Positions 10,101 through 17,525 of a DNA stretch of 64,000 nucleotides are shown one piece after another. Location: contig JBBIQS010000026.1 in NCBI GenBank assembly GCA_037442205.1, forward strand, positions 23,357 to 87,356. The letters are read 5' to 3'. The notes under the pieces are model-generated. The model was given only the letters and a program-made list of their open reading frames with translations. It had not been told where the DNA came from and did not search any database. Source of the DNA: JBBIQS01 sp037442205 (GTDB taxonomy: Bacteria > Myxococcota > Myxococcia > Myxococcales > UBA5297). The translations under genes were made by a program, and so were the position numbers. The first letter of the stretch is position 1. The number at the start of each line of letters is the position of its first letter.

Positions 10101-10272
10101 TCAGATCGCGGCGAACCTGCGAGCCGGGGGCGGTGGTGCCGAAGTCGAGCGAGGCCGGATCGGTTTCGATTTCGGCGGGCGCCGAGCTGACGGGCCGCTC
10201 GCCGCAGTTGCAGCCGGCGGCGATGAGGGCCAGGGGCAGGGCCAGGCAGGCCGTCGTCTTCGAGAGGGACAT
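7138..10272 (-). CDS. Lipoprotein: choice-of-anchor D domain, Cys-rich linker, Asp-box (BNR/sortilin-like) propeller
   Basis: 1044 residues. The ATG at 10272 is preferred over an upstream in-frame codon because it follows CGGAGAAC and starts a lipoprotein signal peptide ending in AAGC. The N-terminal ~430 residues parallel the neighbouring RCC1 protein: anchor-D domain, then C-D-D-G Cys-rich repeats. The C-terminal ~600 residues carry 13 complete Asp-box blades (F-K-[ST]-x-D-G-G-x-[TS]-W) and a final partial one, alternating with IDP..P..[VL]YAG strands, as in Ycf48/sortilin-type propellers. Such domains bind proteins or glycans; no sialidase Arg triad is evident, so enzyme activity is not implied. 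It is probably a surface-exposed binding protein. Confidence 0.88.
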   Translation of the reverse strand: MSLSKTTACLALPLALIAAGCNCGERPVSSAPAEIETDPASLDFGTTAPGSQVRRDLTISNRGAGPLGLSELVIVGDSAALFSVEPPSAMELAGGESLTARVVYAPKATGLHSARLLIRSDAANTSELAVSLGGVAANNDPCASIQCTTPPGPCYQATGTCSKGACSYAKKADNTACDDGNACTVGDQCQAGVCRGTPTSCDAPPAGTCKDASSFTAFSSPGTCVAGTCQYTSNTRACAGGCANGVCSGDPCQGVTCNGPPACFTGGSCSNGSCQYQPNSGATCDDGDPCTVGDACSATGACAGTPKLCATPPAASCLNPQTSRTYDAIGTCGAAGTCAYTSHDSTCAYGCDSASGLCKTSCGPGTHLCSGACVSDTALATCGASCSPCPTDPNGTASCDGTCCGINCKAGFHLAGGQCVADPPWVNVGPWGGETVGLAIDPKSPGTLYAATYSGGAFKSVDGGATWTRINVGLDPFLACLAIAPSNPAVLYVGTPAGTIFKTSDGGASWSKLTTPAAMGWVPGLAVDPVNSSIVYAASTTGVFKTTDGGTNWTAVNAGLPTVPGATPSVSEIAIGGQLGSSTLYVRVAGTGIYRTTNGGATWSVAPTALAAGRTVEGLAADPASSTTVYAVTANPGGVLKSTDGGATWVEMSTGLAGLTTLKLAIDPSNPTALYLSTSQGISKSTDAAATWSLPSPAFASAPDSARIIVPDPANPAVIYAAGWRGVAKSVDGTASWRETNTGLSATVFFRVAIDPVNPQVVYGGTADRGVFKTADGGRTWSQASTGLPARARINALAIDPKATATLYAGLGWGGIYKTTNGGASWTAINQGYGAPNVTDLVIDPVTPSTVYVIDGSKAYKTTDGGANWNPTGSGISHSPSVLAIDPKAPQTVYVGTTWADVFKSLDGGATWNRIGLPGTTEVSFSMALEPGNPSTLYVGLRGGAIYRTLDGGTNWTSLATGITGVGTLDVQSLAVDPATPATVYAGTWGGGVFKSTDRGMNWTAINTGITNFYLGAVAIDPSNPATVYAGSEAGIFKSTTGGQ

Positions 10273-10297
10273 GGGTTCTCCGGGGCTTCTGACTGAA

Positions 10298-10323
10298 GGA
10301 CAGGCCGGGTCGGATCTTGTCGC
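10298..10323 (-). promoter_or_regulatory. Promoter-like element GCGACAA-N13-CTGTCC
   Basis: Perfect match to the six-copy consensus, ending 26 bases before the ATG at 10272, and the only obvious promoter-like signal in this leader. Confidence 0.55.
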
Positions 10324-10381
10324 GCCAGGCACTCTCGTGCCGACGCCTGGACGTCTAAGTGGCCGAATCGGGGCAACAATT

Positions 10382-10690
10382 CTAGTCACTTGTCTCCCGC
10401 CATACAGACCGGGGAGAGTGGGGGCTGGCCACGAGATTTGGAGCGGCTGACGCCCGTCGCACCGCGCTCGACTTGACCAGCGCCGTGACCCGCGCGCCGG
10501 GAACCGGCTCGAGCTCCTCGGCGGCGGTGCGAATCGGCAGGGCGCTCAGGAAACGGCCTTTCCAGCGGGCGCCGGATGCCGCTGGCCGAGAGCTCCAGGG
10601 AAACCACCCTCCAGGCAATGGCGCTGTGCTCCGAGAGAAGCGCCAAGGAATTTCAACGCCCTATCGCCTCCGGCCCTGACGTCAGTGCAA
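10382..10690 (-). pseudogene. Degraded TOBE-domain fragment (ABC/molybdate-type), frameshifted
   Basis: This lies in the 568-base gap between 10272 and 10841. On the minus strand one frame reads ...AWRVVSLELSASG and a second continues GRFLSALP...PGARVTALVKSSAV. The ending resembles the PGxxVxALIKASSV signature of TOBE domains at the end of molybdate/sulfate ABC ATPases or ModE-like proteins. A TGA upstream and a frame change in the middle break it, and no ATPase or HTH portion remains. It is read as a decayed gene end. The rest of the gap, except the promoter-like element at 10298, shows nothing recognisable. Confidence 0.35.
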
Positions 10691-10840
10691 ACGGCGAGTG
10701 CGACCAGCGCGCCTTCGCCCTGTCCCAACGGTGGAGAGGCATTTCCATCCATCGCCGAGCTCAACCTCGGCGGGCAGGACGAGCGCATGAGCGGAGCAGC
10801 GAGCGCGAGGCCAGCAGGTGTGCGCTCAGGAGCAGCGGGA

Positions 10841-11566
10841 TCAGGGGTTTCCGGCGGCGCTGGTGGCTGGAGCGGGGCCGGGCTGGACCTTGGGCCATTC
10901 CCAGGCCGCGTCGATGACTCCGTAGGCCGCGATGCCCACCGCGGCCCAGAAGGCGCCGAGGAAGGTCCACTGCAGCTTCTTCGCCTTCTCCGGATCGGAG
11001 AAGCGGCCCTCGTTGCCCGGCAGCCGCAGCGACTCGAAGGAGAGCTTGCCGACCGCGGCCACGGTGAGCCCGGCCACCTCGAGCCCCAGCAAGGCCAGGC
11101 CCTTGGCCGGGCGCTGGGTCGCGAACTGCCCGACTCCAAAGGGAATGAAGGCCAAGGTGTAGGGCGGCGGCTCGGGCGCGCGCAGGTTGAGTGTCGGCTC
11201 GGGGCGCGGGGTCGGATCCACCTTGCGCGAGCTCAGCTCGCGGCGTGCCTCCTCGGCAAAGTCGCAGAACGCGGGCGGAAACAGCGCCGGATCGACCTTG
11301 GTGTCGGGGGCCTTGGCGAAGAGCGCCTCGAGCGTGGAGCGCGCCAGGGCGCGGCTGTCGAGCGCGAAGTAGGAGGCCGAGAGGTAGAGCCGCGCCCGGC
11401 CCTCGGAGTCGGACGCCATCCCGCGCTCGAGCAGACGCTCCAGCTTGGCGGAGGAGGTCGTGTATTCGCCCTGCTCGTAGGCGTCGACGGCCTGGTTCAG
11501 CGCCGGATCCCCGGTAGCCGCCGCCAGGACTCCGGCCACCAACAGGTTTGCGTACGTCGAGAACAT
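10841..11566 (-). CDS. TPR-like exported protein with C-terminal membrane helices
   Basis: About 241 residues. Three in-frame ATGs lie close together (11602, 11575, 11566) and none has a clear ribosome-binding site; 11566 is chosen because it opens directly onto the signal peptide FSTYANLLVAGVLAAATG. The middle is helical and TPR-like (LNQAVDAYEQGEY, ARLYLSASYFAL), followed by a Pro-rich linker. The C-terminal half has two to three hydrophobic segments, including FIPFGVGQFATQ and WTFLGAFWAAVGIAAYG. Similar small envelope proteins with a P-G-x-G-Q-like motif are common in myxobacteria and have no assigned role. It is transcribed divergently from the lipoprotein at 11656. Confidence 0.7.
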   Translation of the reverse strand: MFSTYANLLVAGVLAAATGDPALNQAVDAYEQGEYTTSSAKLERLLERGMASDSEGRARLYLSASYFALDSRALARSTLEALFAKAPDTKVDPALFPPAFCDFAEEARRELSSRKVDPTPRPEPTLNLRAPEPPPYTLAFIPFGVGQFATQRPAKGLALLGLEVAGLTVAAVGKLSFESLRLPGNEGRFSDPEKAKKLQWTFLGAFWAAVGIAAYGVIDAAWEWPKVQPGPAPATSAAGNP

Positions 11567-11655
11567 GGCCGGCATTTGAGCGTGTCGGGCCCCGGCGGGC
11601 AACTCCGCGCCCCTGTGCTCCTCTCCTCCGGCTCCTCTAGAATAAGGTTGCTCCC

Positions 11656-12783
11656 ATGACTCGCTCTCGAATCCTTGCCGCGCTTGCCGCCGTAGTGATC
11701 GTGGCCGCTTGCCCGGAGACCATCCTCGGGCCTCCCGAGGAGGCGGCCGACACAGGCGTGCAACCGGCAGTCGACGGCGCCGTGGCAGGGCCGGATGCCG
11801 CCGACCAGTCCCAGGACGGCGGGACCTCCGCCGCCGACGGCGGCGCCCAGGACACCGGACTCGACGCAGGCACCAGTGCCGGCGATGCCGCCAGCCTTCC
11901 GATCAACTTCGGGGCGATGACCCTCTCCGCCGGAAAAGGCCAGGTCAACCAGCCGCTGTACGCGGTCCATGGCACCGCGGCGGACGACGTCTGGGCGGTG
12001 GGCGCCAATGGCTACGTGCTCCACTACGACGGGACTCAGTGGACGGAGATCTATCGGAACCCGGGCAACAACAACTATGGCGTCCTCGCCGAGACGGGCG
12101 GCGCCTTCGTGGTCGGTAGGTCGGGGCTGGTGCTGTCCTGCACCGTCGCCGGCGGGTGCTCGGACCTGGGTCTTGGCGGCCAGAATCTCCTGGCCGTGGT
12201 TCGCGACGCCGACCGCAATCTCTGGGCCGCCGGGACGACCGGCATCAGCCTGATCAGCCAGAGTGGCGGGAGCTGGTCTGCCTCCTCGGTGTTCCCCACG
12301 GTGATGCCGGTGAACGCGCTGGCCCTTGCCGGCGGGGAGCTGTTCGGAGTGGGAGGCCCGTCGGGTGCCGCCTCGCTGCGGGTGGCGCATCGGGCGAACC
12401 AGAGTTGGACCGCCGAGTCGACCGACACCGCCAGCGGCCAGGGCCAACTCAACGGCGCCTGGATGAGCCCGGACGGCGCGCTGCTCGCGGTCGGCGACAA
12501 GGGAGAGACCGCGCGCCGCGCTCCAGGTGGCCGATGGACGTTCGAGCGCCCCAGGGAAACCTTCAGCTGGCTGAGCGTGTCTGGGGACGCCGCCGATCGC
12601 GCCTACGCCGTCGGAGATGGTGGCTTGATGGCGCGCTGGAACGGGACCTCCTGGTCCACCTTCGCGCCGCCGGTGATCACGCCTCTCTATTCGATCTGGG
12701 CGGGGCGCGAACGCTCCTCCGGCCGCGCCGTCTACTTCGCCGTGGGCGGGAGCGCGAGCACTGTGATCCTCATTGGCCAGTGA
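11656..12783 (+). CDS. Lipoprotein with beta-propeller-like repeats
   Basis: 375 residues. The signal peptide ends in VAAC (lipidated Cys19), followed by an Ala/Asp/Gly-rich linker to about residue 80 that would hold the domain away from the membrane. The remainder has repeated blades of the form [LV]-x-A-V-x-x-D...-[DN]-x-W-[AV]-x-G..G.....[YW]-[DN]-G..W, as in the ADDVWAVG-type propellers of myxobacterial surface proteins. No catalytic motif is seen. The ATG has only a weak upstream purine stretch (AAGG). It stands alone, convergent with the kinase gene that ends at 12796. Confidence 0.8.
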   Translation: MTRSRILAALAAVVIVAACPETILGPPEEAADTGVQPAVDGAVAGPDAADQSQDGGTSAADGGAQDTGLDAGTSAGDAASLPINFGAMTLSAGKGQVNQPLYAVHGTAADDVWAVGANGYVLHYDGTQWTEIYRNPGNNNYGVLAETGGAFVVGRSGLVLSCTVAGGCSDLGLGGQNLLAVVRDADRNLWAAGTTGISLISQSGGSWSASSVFPTVMPVNALALAGGELFGVGGPSGAASLRVAHRANQSWTAESTDTASGQGQLNGAWMSPDGALLAVGDKGETARRAPGGRWTFERPRETFSWLSVSGDAADRAYAVGDGGLMARWNGTSWSTFAPPVITPLYSIWAGRERSSGRAVYFAVGGSASTVILIGQ

Positions 12784-12795
12784 GGTCCGGCGGCC

Positions 12796-14496
12796 TCACG
12801 GAGTGCTGTCGAGGCGCACCAGCTTCACGCGCTTCTCGAGCGTCTGGCCGGAGGCGAGCTCCACCGCCTCCAGATACGGCTGGAAGTAGGGATTCTTGAG
12901 CGCGAGCTGGTGAGGGCCGCTGGGCAGCTCGAGCGCGAAGTCCATCTTCCCTCGGGCCACGACCTTGCCGTCGACCTCGATGTCGGCCCAGGGAGAGACG
13001 TGCACCGACAGCCTGGCCGGAGCCGCGGAAGCCTGCGGGGCCGGCGCCGGTGGCTGGAGCTGGGGTGGAGCGACAGGAGCCGGGGCCGGGCGCGGGTCGG
13101 CTTTGGCGGCGACGCTCTTGGGAGCTTTCGCAGGATCTTTCTTGGGGCTCGGCGCGGCGGCCGAAGGCGCGATCGCTGGCCTCTCCAGGATCGGATCGGC
13201 AGGCGCGGGAGCAGGCACGGCGGATTCCGCTCGCTCCGGGGTCCCGGCAGATTGGGGACCGGGAGCCGTCTGCTCGCGCACGGCCACCCGAGGATTTGAA
13301 AGGGGTTGTCCGACCGGGAGCCAGCTCCAGAGCGCTCCGCCGGCAACCGCGGTCGCCGCCAGCGCTGCCGCGGGCCAGACCCATCGCCGCTCGGCCTTGG
13401 GGGGATTGTCGAGCGCCGCCAGCAGTCCCTCCATCGCCGGATAGCGATCGGCCGGGCTCGAGCTCATGCCCTTGGCCAGCACCTGGTTCAGCCAGGGCGG
13501 CAGCTGATTGCGGTGCTCCGGTTCGCGGGTACCCAGGGCCCGCTTGGCGATGGCGGAGATCGACTCCAGCGTGGCCCCGGGCAGCGGCCGCTCGCCGTAG
13601 AGCCCCTCGTAGAGCGCGACGCAGAAGCTGTACTGATCGGTGCGCGCGTCGCTGGGCTGGCCGGCGAGCTGCTCCGGAGCCATGTAGGCCGGCGTCCCGA
13701 CCACTGCTCCGGACATGGTCAGCGACGCCTCGAGCAGGCCGGGCCCGGACTTGGCCAGCGAGTCGTGGGTGCTGGCGGTGAGCGGCCTCGGCCCGGTGGC
13801 CCGGGCCAGCCCGAAGTCGGTGACCCGCACCCGCCCGTCGCGCCCGAGCAGCACGTTGTCGGGCTTGAAGTCGCGGTGGATCAGGCCCGCGGCGTGGGCA
13901 GCGGCCAGCCCACGGCCGGCGAGGAGGAACTTCTCCAGGACCTCGCGCGGAGGCCGCGTCGCTTCGTGCAGCCAGTGCCCCAGGCTGCCGCCGTTGACGT
14001 ACTCCATGGCCACGAAGACCTGCTCGCCGAACGTGCCCACGTCGAAGACGGTGATCACGTTCGGATGCGACAGCCGGGCCATGGCCTGCGCTTCCCGCCG
14101 CAGGCGGGTGGCCGCCTCGCTGAGCCGGGAGCCGACGACGTCGGCCCGCATCAACTTGATGGCCACCTTGCGCGCCAGCTCCGGGTCGTTGGCCAAGTAG
14201 ACGATGCCCATGCCGCCGGCCCCGAGCGGCCGGAGGATGACGTAGCGGCCCAGCAGCGCTCCGCGAGGGAGCCAAGTCGACTCGACGCCGGGCAATCCCG
14301 AGGAGCCGGCGTTGCGATCGGAGGGGGGCGAGGTCTTGGAGAGGCCCTCGGCCAGTGCCGCCACCACCTGGCGGCAGTTGGCGCAGTCGCGCATGTGGTG
14401 CTCGACGCGCGCCGCCTCCTCGGGCTCCAGAAGCCCGTCGGCGAATTCGGCGAGGGCGTTCTCGTCCGGGCAAGTGGTGGGGGTGGGGGGAGGCAT
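12796..14496 (-). CDS. Membrane Ser/Thr protein kinase with N-terminal zinc finger and C-terminal PEGA domain
   Basis: 566 residues. Residues 9-41 form a zinc-finger-like head with H-x3-C-x2-C (HMRDCANC), as in zinc-binding anti-sigma factors. The kinase domain (about 84-360) is complete: Gly loop GAGGMG at 92-97, VAIK lysine at 114, HRDFKPDN at 207-214, DFG at 227-229 and APE near 273. A transmembrane helix spans about 373-393, then a Pro/Ala-rich region and a PEGA-type domain (about 495-560) that should face the periplasm. It starts nine bases after the sigma-factor gene, so the two are co-transcribed, which suggests that the kinase signals to that sigma factor. HRD is followed by Phe rather than Leu, a small departure that does not remove key residues. 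Confidence 0.92.
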   Translation of the reverse strand: MPPPTPTTCPDENALAEFADGLLEPEEAARVEHHMRDCANCRQVVAALAEGLSKTSPPSDRNAGSSGLPGVESTWLPRGALLGRYVILRPLGAGGMGIVYLANDPELARKVAIKLMRADVVGSRLSEAATRLRREAQAMARLSHPNVITVFDVGTFGEQVFVAMEYVNGGSLGHWLHEATRPPREVLEKFLLAGRGLAAAHAAGLIHRDFKPDNVLLGRDGRVRVTDFGLARATGPRPLTASTHDSLAKSGPGLLEASLTMSGAVVGTPAYMAPEQLAGQPSDARTDQYSFCVALYEGLYGERPLPGATLESISAIAKRALGTREPEHRNQLPPWLNQVLAKGMSSSPADRYPAMEGLLAALDNPPKAERRWVWPAAALAATAVAGGALWSWLPVGQPLSNPRVAVREQTAPGPQSAGTPERAESAVPAPAPADPILERPAIAPSAAAPSPKKDPAKAPKSVAAKADPRPAPAPVAPPQLQPPAPAPQASAAPARLSVHVSPWADIEVDGKVVARGKMDFALELPSGPHQLALKNPYFQPYLEAVELASGQTLEKRVKLVRLDSTP

Positions 14497-14505
14497 CGGC
14501 GTGGG

Positions 14506-15447
14506 CTAGCGCGGCTTCCTCACCCGCAGGTAGCGGGAGATGCTGGCGTTCATCTCGCTGCGGATCAGCCGCATGAAGCTCTCGATCTCCGAGGGGCGCA
14601 GGCGAAGCTTCACGGCCAGGCGGTTGCGGGTCTCGTCGAGCAGTTGCTTGCGGGTTTGGACCAGCCAGCGGGCCACCGTCGAGCGGTGGGTCTTGAAGAG
14701 CTCGCCGATCTTGTCGATGTTCAGCCCGTCCACCACGCTCAGGCGCAACACGTTGATCTGGCGGTCCGAGAGGGAATCGAGCGCCCCGTGGAAGGCTTCC
14801 TTGAAATCGTTCTGGTAGCGCCGGCGGAGGAAGTCGAGCTCGGGATCCCCGGTCATCGGCAGCTCGTCCGAGCCGGCGTCGTCGATCGGGATCTCCGGCT
14901 TCCGCTGCGCCTTCTGGTTGAGGGCGGTGCGGATCGCCGCCGCCCGCAGCCAGGCCGCCAGCGAGCCGCGACCGGTGTAGTCGGCGATCTTGGCCCGCTT
15001 GCCCTGGTGCGAGACGAACAGCTTCTGGCGCAGCTGCTGCTGGATCTCCTCGACCGCCGCGGGGTTGGAGTCGATCCGCGCCAGGGCGCGCAGCACCTGC
15101 GGCATCCAATCCCTGTCGAAGGCCGCCAGCGCCTGCGGAAGCCCCAGCGCGCAGCCGCAGGCCAGGTAGAGCTCCTGCCCGCGCACTTCCCCCAGGGCCG
15201 CCAACGGCGCGGTCCCGTTGGGAAGGCGCTCGGCCAGGTGGCGGCAGAAGGCCTCGGCAGGGACCTGGACGTCAGGCCAGGCCGCCTGGGCGGTCTCGAG
15301 GATGTCCTGGAGCGCGTTCTCCAACTCCTGCGGCGGGCGAGCGGCGGCCGAGTGGGCGTAGTGAGCCCAGAAGGCGTCGGAGAGGTTGCCGGAGTCGCGG
15401 CGGCCGTCGCCTCTCTGGGAACGGCCGGATCGTCGCTGTGAGTTCAT
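14506..15447 (-). CDS. RNA polymerase sigma-70 family factor (myxobacterial ECF-like type)
   Basis: 313 residues. The first ~110 residues are a non-sigma N-terminal extension. Region 2 lies at about 115-195, with a helix pair ending in GRGSLAAWLRAAAIRTALN. Region 4 lies at about 225-290 and includes L-S-D-R-Q-I-N-V-L-R-L and an HTH (IGELFKTHRSTVARWLVQTRKQLL). This matches the myxobacterial sigma subfamily usually found beside Ser/Thr kinases. The ATG at 15447 lacks a strong ribosome-binding site. It heads a two-gene operon with the kinase at 12796-14496. Its target promoters are unknown; the six GCGACAA-N13-CTGTCC elements in the window are candidates, but nothing here links them directly. 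Confidence 0.88.
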   Translation of the reverse strand: MNSQRRSGRSQRGDGRRDSGNLSDAFWAHYAHSAAARPPQELENALQDILETAQAAWPDVQVPAEAFCRHLAERLPNGTAPLAALGEVRGQELYLACGCALGLPQALAAFDRDWMPQVLRALARIDSNPAAVEEIQQQLRQKLFVSHQGKRAKIADYTGRGSLAAWLRAAAIRTALNQKAQRKPEIPIDDAGSDELPMTGDPELDFLRRRYQNDFKEAFHGALDSLSDRQINVLRLSVVDGLNIDKIGELFKTHRSTVARWLVQTRKQLLDETRNRLAVKLRLRPSEIESFMRLIRSEMNASISRYLRVRKPR

Positions 15448-15679
15448 CGAGTGGAGGCGGGCCTGGGAAGGAAACCGAGGCCCTTACAGTACAGGAGGCG
15501 CGGTCAGCGCGCATCCGGCCCCCGAGGCGAGCGATCTCCGCGACCCTTGGCGATCTGAGGATGCTGGTTTGGCCGCCGGCCGCGCCGGGCAGCGCGCCGC
15601 CCTCGATTCGCCGCTCGCCGCGGGATGAGGCAAGTCTGCCATCGAAGGACGCGGAGTTGTTGGCCTGGTTGCCATTGCT

Positions 15680-16075
15680 TCGGCTGGCGCTGGTCTCTTC
15701 GGCGAGCTGGTGAGCGAGCGCGATCAGAGCGCGCTCTTCGGCGACGGCGACGTCGACACCTACAAGGTGACGCTCTCGGTCGGCAACGGGCACTTCGCCG
15801 AGAAGGTCGGCGAAGCGGATTGGATTGCCCGCTGGCTCCGGGCGACGGCCGTGCGGCGAGGCGGCCAATCCTGTCGCCTGGCCGCGCGCCACTCACCGCG
15901 CGAAGATGTAGACCGCACCTGGGCGTGGGACGGGATGACCTGGACCGAGCGCGTCCCTGCGGCCTCTCCTGCCGGGTATGCCTTCCACCCGCTGGCGTTC
16001 GACAGCGCGCGAGGCCAGGTGGCGCTCTTCGGCGGCTTTGGTGGGAACGGGAGTACGGCCCGTAGCCATCGGGGG
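15680..16075 (+). pseudogene. Kelch-repeat gene remnant
   Basis: An open stretch contains kelch-type blade pieces: RDQSALFGDGD, then TWAWDGMTWTERVPA, and FDSARGQVALFGGFGG. These match the pattern W-x-W-[DN]-G..W......P..R..H.[ML].[YF]D..R..[VT].LFGG of kelch surface proteins. There is no signal peptide, plausible start or run of complete blades, and the frame decays after GGFGGNGS into Arg-rich noise. The 960 bases between 15447 and 16410 otherwise hold only the promoter-like element at 16199. Confidence 0.4.
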
Positions 16076-16180
16076 CGGCGCAGTCCCGGGCACCGGGATG
16101 GCTGAGCCGACAGGTGTCCATCGAGCGAAATTGCCGGCTTTCCGCAGGGCCAGCGCCGAGCGGACGCGCCCGCCTGCGGA

Positions 16181-16260
16181 GAAAAGCGACTCTCCGCTGC
16201 GACAACTCCAGGGCGGGCTTGTCCTCCGGTTGAAAGCTCCGAATGGACGGTTCCCAAGTC
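16181..16260 (+). repeat. Dispersed ~80-bp leader repeat, copy 1
   Basis: It shares GAAAAG, CGCTGCGACAACT, GTTGAA and CCGAATGGAC with the block at 18422-18501 in the same order without gaps. Both copies hold the promoter-like element and precede a gene on the same strand. Confidence 0.6.
16199..16224 (+). promoter_or_regulatory. Promoter-like element GCGACAA-N13-TTGTCC
   Basis: Copy of the shared element with 13-base spacing. It lies in a ~80-base block (16181-16260) about three-quarters identical to 18422-18501. The next start codon with a good ribosome-binding site is 186 bases downstream (16410), a longer leader than in the other copies. Confidence 0.5.
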
Positions 16261-16409
16261 GCCGTGGAGAGAAGCAGCGATCCACCGCCGAGGCCAACGT
16301 CGCTGGATATCCGGGGACTTTCACGATTGCGCCAAGTCCGTGACGGATTCGGAGGGCAGCTCGCAATTAGACCGGTGTCAGCGCCGCTGGGCGCGGGAAA
16401 GGTGGCCCC

Positions 16410-17372
16410 ATGTCGTTCTGGAAGAAGCTAATGGCGTTCTTCGCCGAGGCGACCACGCCGGAGGAGGCGGTGCGGATCTTCGCCGATCCCACCAAGTCCG
16501 AGGACACCCGGCGGGCGCAGATCGGCTACATCGAGAGCCTGTCGGACAAGCTCCCCGGCGGCGATGAGGCGTCCAAGTCCAAGGCCAGCGCCGCCTTCGT
16601 CGGCCTGACGCCGGCCTGCCGCGACGCCCAGCCCTGGGTTCGCGCCACCGCCGCCGCCGGCCTTTCCGAGCTCGCGGGCTGCTACCGCAATGACATCGAT
16701 CCCGCGGCGATCCAGGCCGCCCTCGACGCGCTGGTGCCCAACCTGCGGGACGCCGACCGCGACGTGCGCAAGAAGACCGCCCGGGCCATCGCCAGCTTGG
16801 AGGACGTCCTCAAGGACGAGGCGGCGCGGGCCGCGCTGGCCGACGCCGTCGCCCCGCTGTGCCAGGCCGCCGAGCCCGAGGTCCGCTCGGCCGCGATCTT
16901 CGGGCTGGGCTGCTTCGGACAGGCGGCGCGCAAGCACTTCCCACGCGCCGAGGCCCTGCTCAGCGACTCCGACGCCGCGGTTCGCTCGAGCGCCGCCAGC
17001 GCGCTGTGGATGCTCGGCGAGGTCGATCCGTCCGCGGAGCTGATCGAGAAGCTGGTGCGCCTGGTCCACAGCGATCCCGCTCCGCGGGTCCGCGCCGACG
17101 TCGCCAACGCCCTGGGCAAGGTGCAGGGCCACTCGGCCGACGTGGTCCCGGCCCTGGCGCGGGCGATGGAAGACGACGACAAGGACGTCCGCCACATGGC
17201 CATCTTCGCCATCGGCGATCACCGCGAGGCCGCCGAGCCGGCGGTCCCCAAGCTGGCGAAGCTGCTCTCCAATCCCGAGCACCAGGAGGCGGCGATGTTC
17301 GCCCTGCGCGCGGTAGGGACCGAGCAGGCCCACGCGGCGCTCAAGAGCGCCGGCCTGCCGCTCGAAGACTGA
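16410..17372 (+). CDS. HEAT-repeat protein
   Basis: 320 residues, with AGGTGG five bases before the ATG. From about residue 60 to the end it consists of helical pairs of HEAT/PBS-lyase type, each with D-x-x-[VP]-x-[VA]-R-x-x-A-A-x-A-L-[GA]-x-L spacing (for example PWVRATAAAGLSELAG, PAPRVRADVANALGKV). No signal peptide or catalytic residues are present, so it should be a cytoplasmic protein-binding scaffold. The target is unknown. It lies downstream of one of the shared promoter-like elements. Confidence 0.85.
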   Translation: MSFWKKLMAFFAEATTPEEAVRIFADPTKSEDTRRAQIGYIESLSDKLPGGDEASKSKASAAFVGLTPACRDAQPWVRATAAAGLSELAGCYRNDIDPAAIQAALDALVPNLRDADRDVRKKTARAIASLEDVLKDEAARAALADAVAPLCQAAEPEVRSAAIFGLGCFGQAARKHFPRAEALLSDSDAAVRSSAASALWMLGEVDPSAELIEKLVRLVHSDPAPRVRADVANALGKVQGHSADVVPALARAMEDDDKDVRHMAIFAIGDHREAAEPAVPKLAKLLSNPEHQEAAMFALRAVGTEQAHAALKSAGLPLED

Positions 17373-17525
17373 CGAGCCGTTCCAGAACCCAGCTGCAACC
17401 CCCGTCCTGCGCGCCGCGGAGGGCGGGCTGGGGAGAGCTCTGTCTCTGAGCCCCGGATTTCGAAGGAGTCGCTGCTCCAATTTCGGAGCAGGTCAACGCT
17501 GCAAGTGTGCGAGGGAGTATTTCAA

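Noticed and set aside
12770..15109. Minus-strand frame across the kinase and sigma genes
   Set aside because: Arg/Ala/Pro-rich; the kinase and sigma factor use other frames with complete motifs.
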